Source: CAYNYM01 sp049366815
Lineage (GTDB): Bacteria > Desulfobacterota > DSM-4660 > Desulfatiglandales > HGW-15
Direction of reading: 5' to 3'
Assembly: GCA_049366815.1 (NCBI GenBank)
Contig: JBMNCO010000151.1
Location: 1 to 5,314 of the forward strand
Length of the DNA: 5,314 bases
Part shown: piece by piece, positions 5,172 to 5,314 of the stretch
Layout of the letters: every line of letters starts with the position of its first letter
Numbering within the stretch: position 1 is the stretch's first letter
The notes under the pieces: model-generated
Told to the model about the DNA's origin: nothing
Seen by the model: only the letters and a program-made list of their open reading frames with translations
Databases searched by the model: none
Made by a program: the position numbers and the translations under genes

Positions 5172-5314
5172 AAATAAACAAACGCACATCTTGATTTGTG
5201 TATTGCTTCCGGCCTTTTCCAATCTCTTTCCTTTGAAGAGACCCATCCACTCTTTTCAAAATCGGATTTGCCGCTCCAAGCGGTGATTTCATTCCGGCCG
5301 AGGGCAAAAAAGTT

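Noticed and set aside
5172..5314. Short minus-strand frame upstream of the YkgJ gene (about 42 codons)
   Set aside because: No ribosome-binding site or similarity; it is probably the untranslated upstream region.

Overview
The window looks like chromosome of a strictly anaerobic, aromatic-degrading bacterium, most likely a deltaproteobacterium (Desulfobacterota/Syntrophus/Geobacter-like). The main evidence is a 669-residue tungsten oxidoreductase on the minus strand. It matches the class II benzoyl-CoA reductase catalytic subunit BamB from its first residues to nearly its last, including the active-site positions known from the Geobacter metallireducens enzyme. It is followed 18 nt later by a 12-cysteine ferredoxin-like subunit, BamC. 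The species assignment is inference; no ribosomal or taxonomic marker is present.

Layout, left to right. Positions 1-33 (minus) probably hold the first 11 codons of the next operon gene, in the place where bamD lies in known clusters. Positions 68-613 (minus) are bamC and 632-2641 (minus) are bamB. Upstream of bamB (2642-2813) is a regulatory region. It has a sigma-70-type promoter with a 17-bp spacer, a perfect 12-bp palindrome overlapping the -10 edge and the predicted transcription start, and short repeats spaced 11 and 22 bp apart in a leader of about 137 nt. Positions 2814-3994 are gene-poor. They contain a decayed IS256-family (mutator-type) transposase fragment on the plus strand (about 3051-3419), with a CGA-to-TGA-type stop inside its most conserved block, followed by about 575 bp with no recognisable gene. 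Positions 3995-4444 (minus) encode a GNAT N-acetyltransferase. Positions 4445-4781 are intergenic, with a coding-like but startless plus-strand stretch. Positions 4782-5156 (minus) encode a small YkgJ-family cysteine-cluster protein whose start is set by a strong Shine-Dalgarno.

How the genes fit together. BamB performs the ATP-independent reductive dearomatisation of benzoyl-CoA to a cyclohexadiene-carboxyl-CoA at a tungsten centre. BamC relays electrons to it, and the truncated gene at the left edge would continue the electron-input module (BamD-BamI). The palindrome on the bamB promoter suggests repression relieved by an aromatic or CoA-thioester signal. The GNAT and YkgJ genes share the bam strand but are cut off from it by the transposon relic and long spacers, so they are probably independent units. 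No intact mobile element, RNA gene or CRISPR array was seen.
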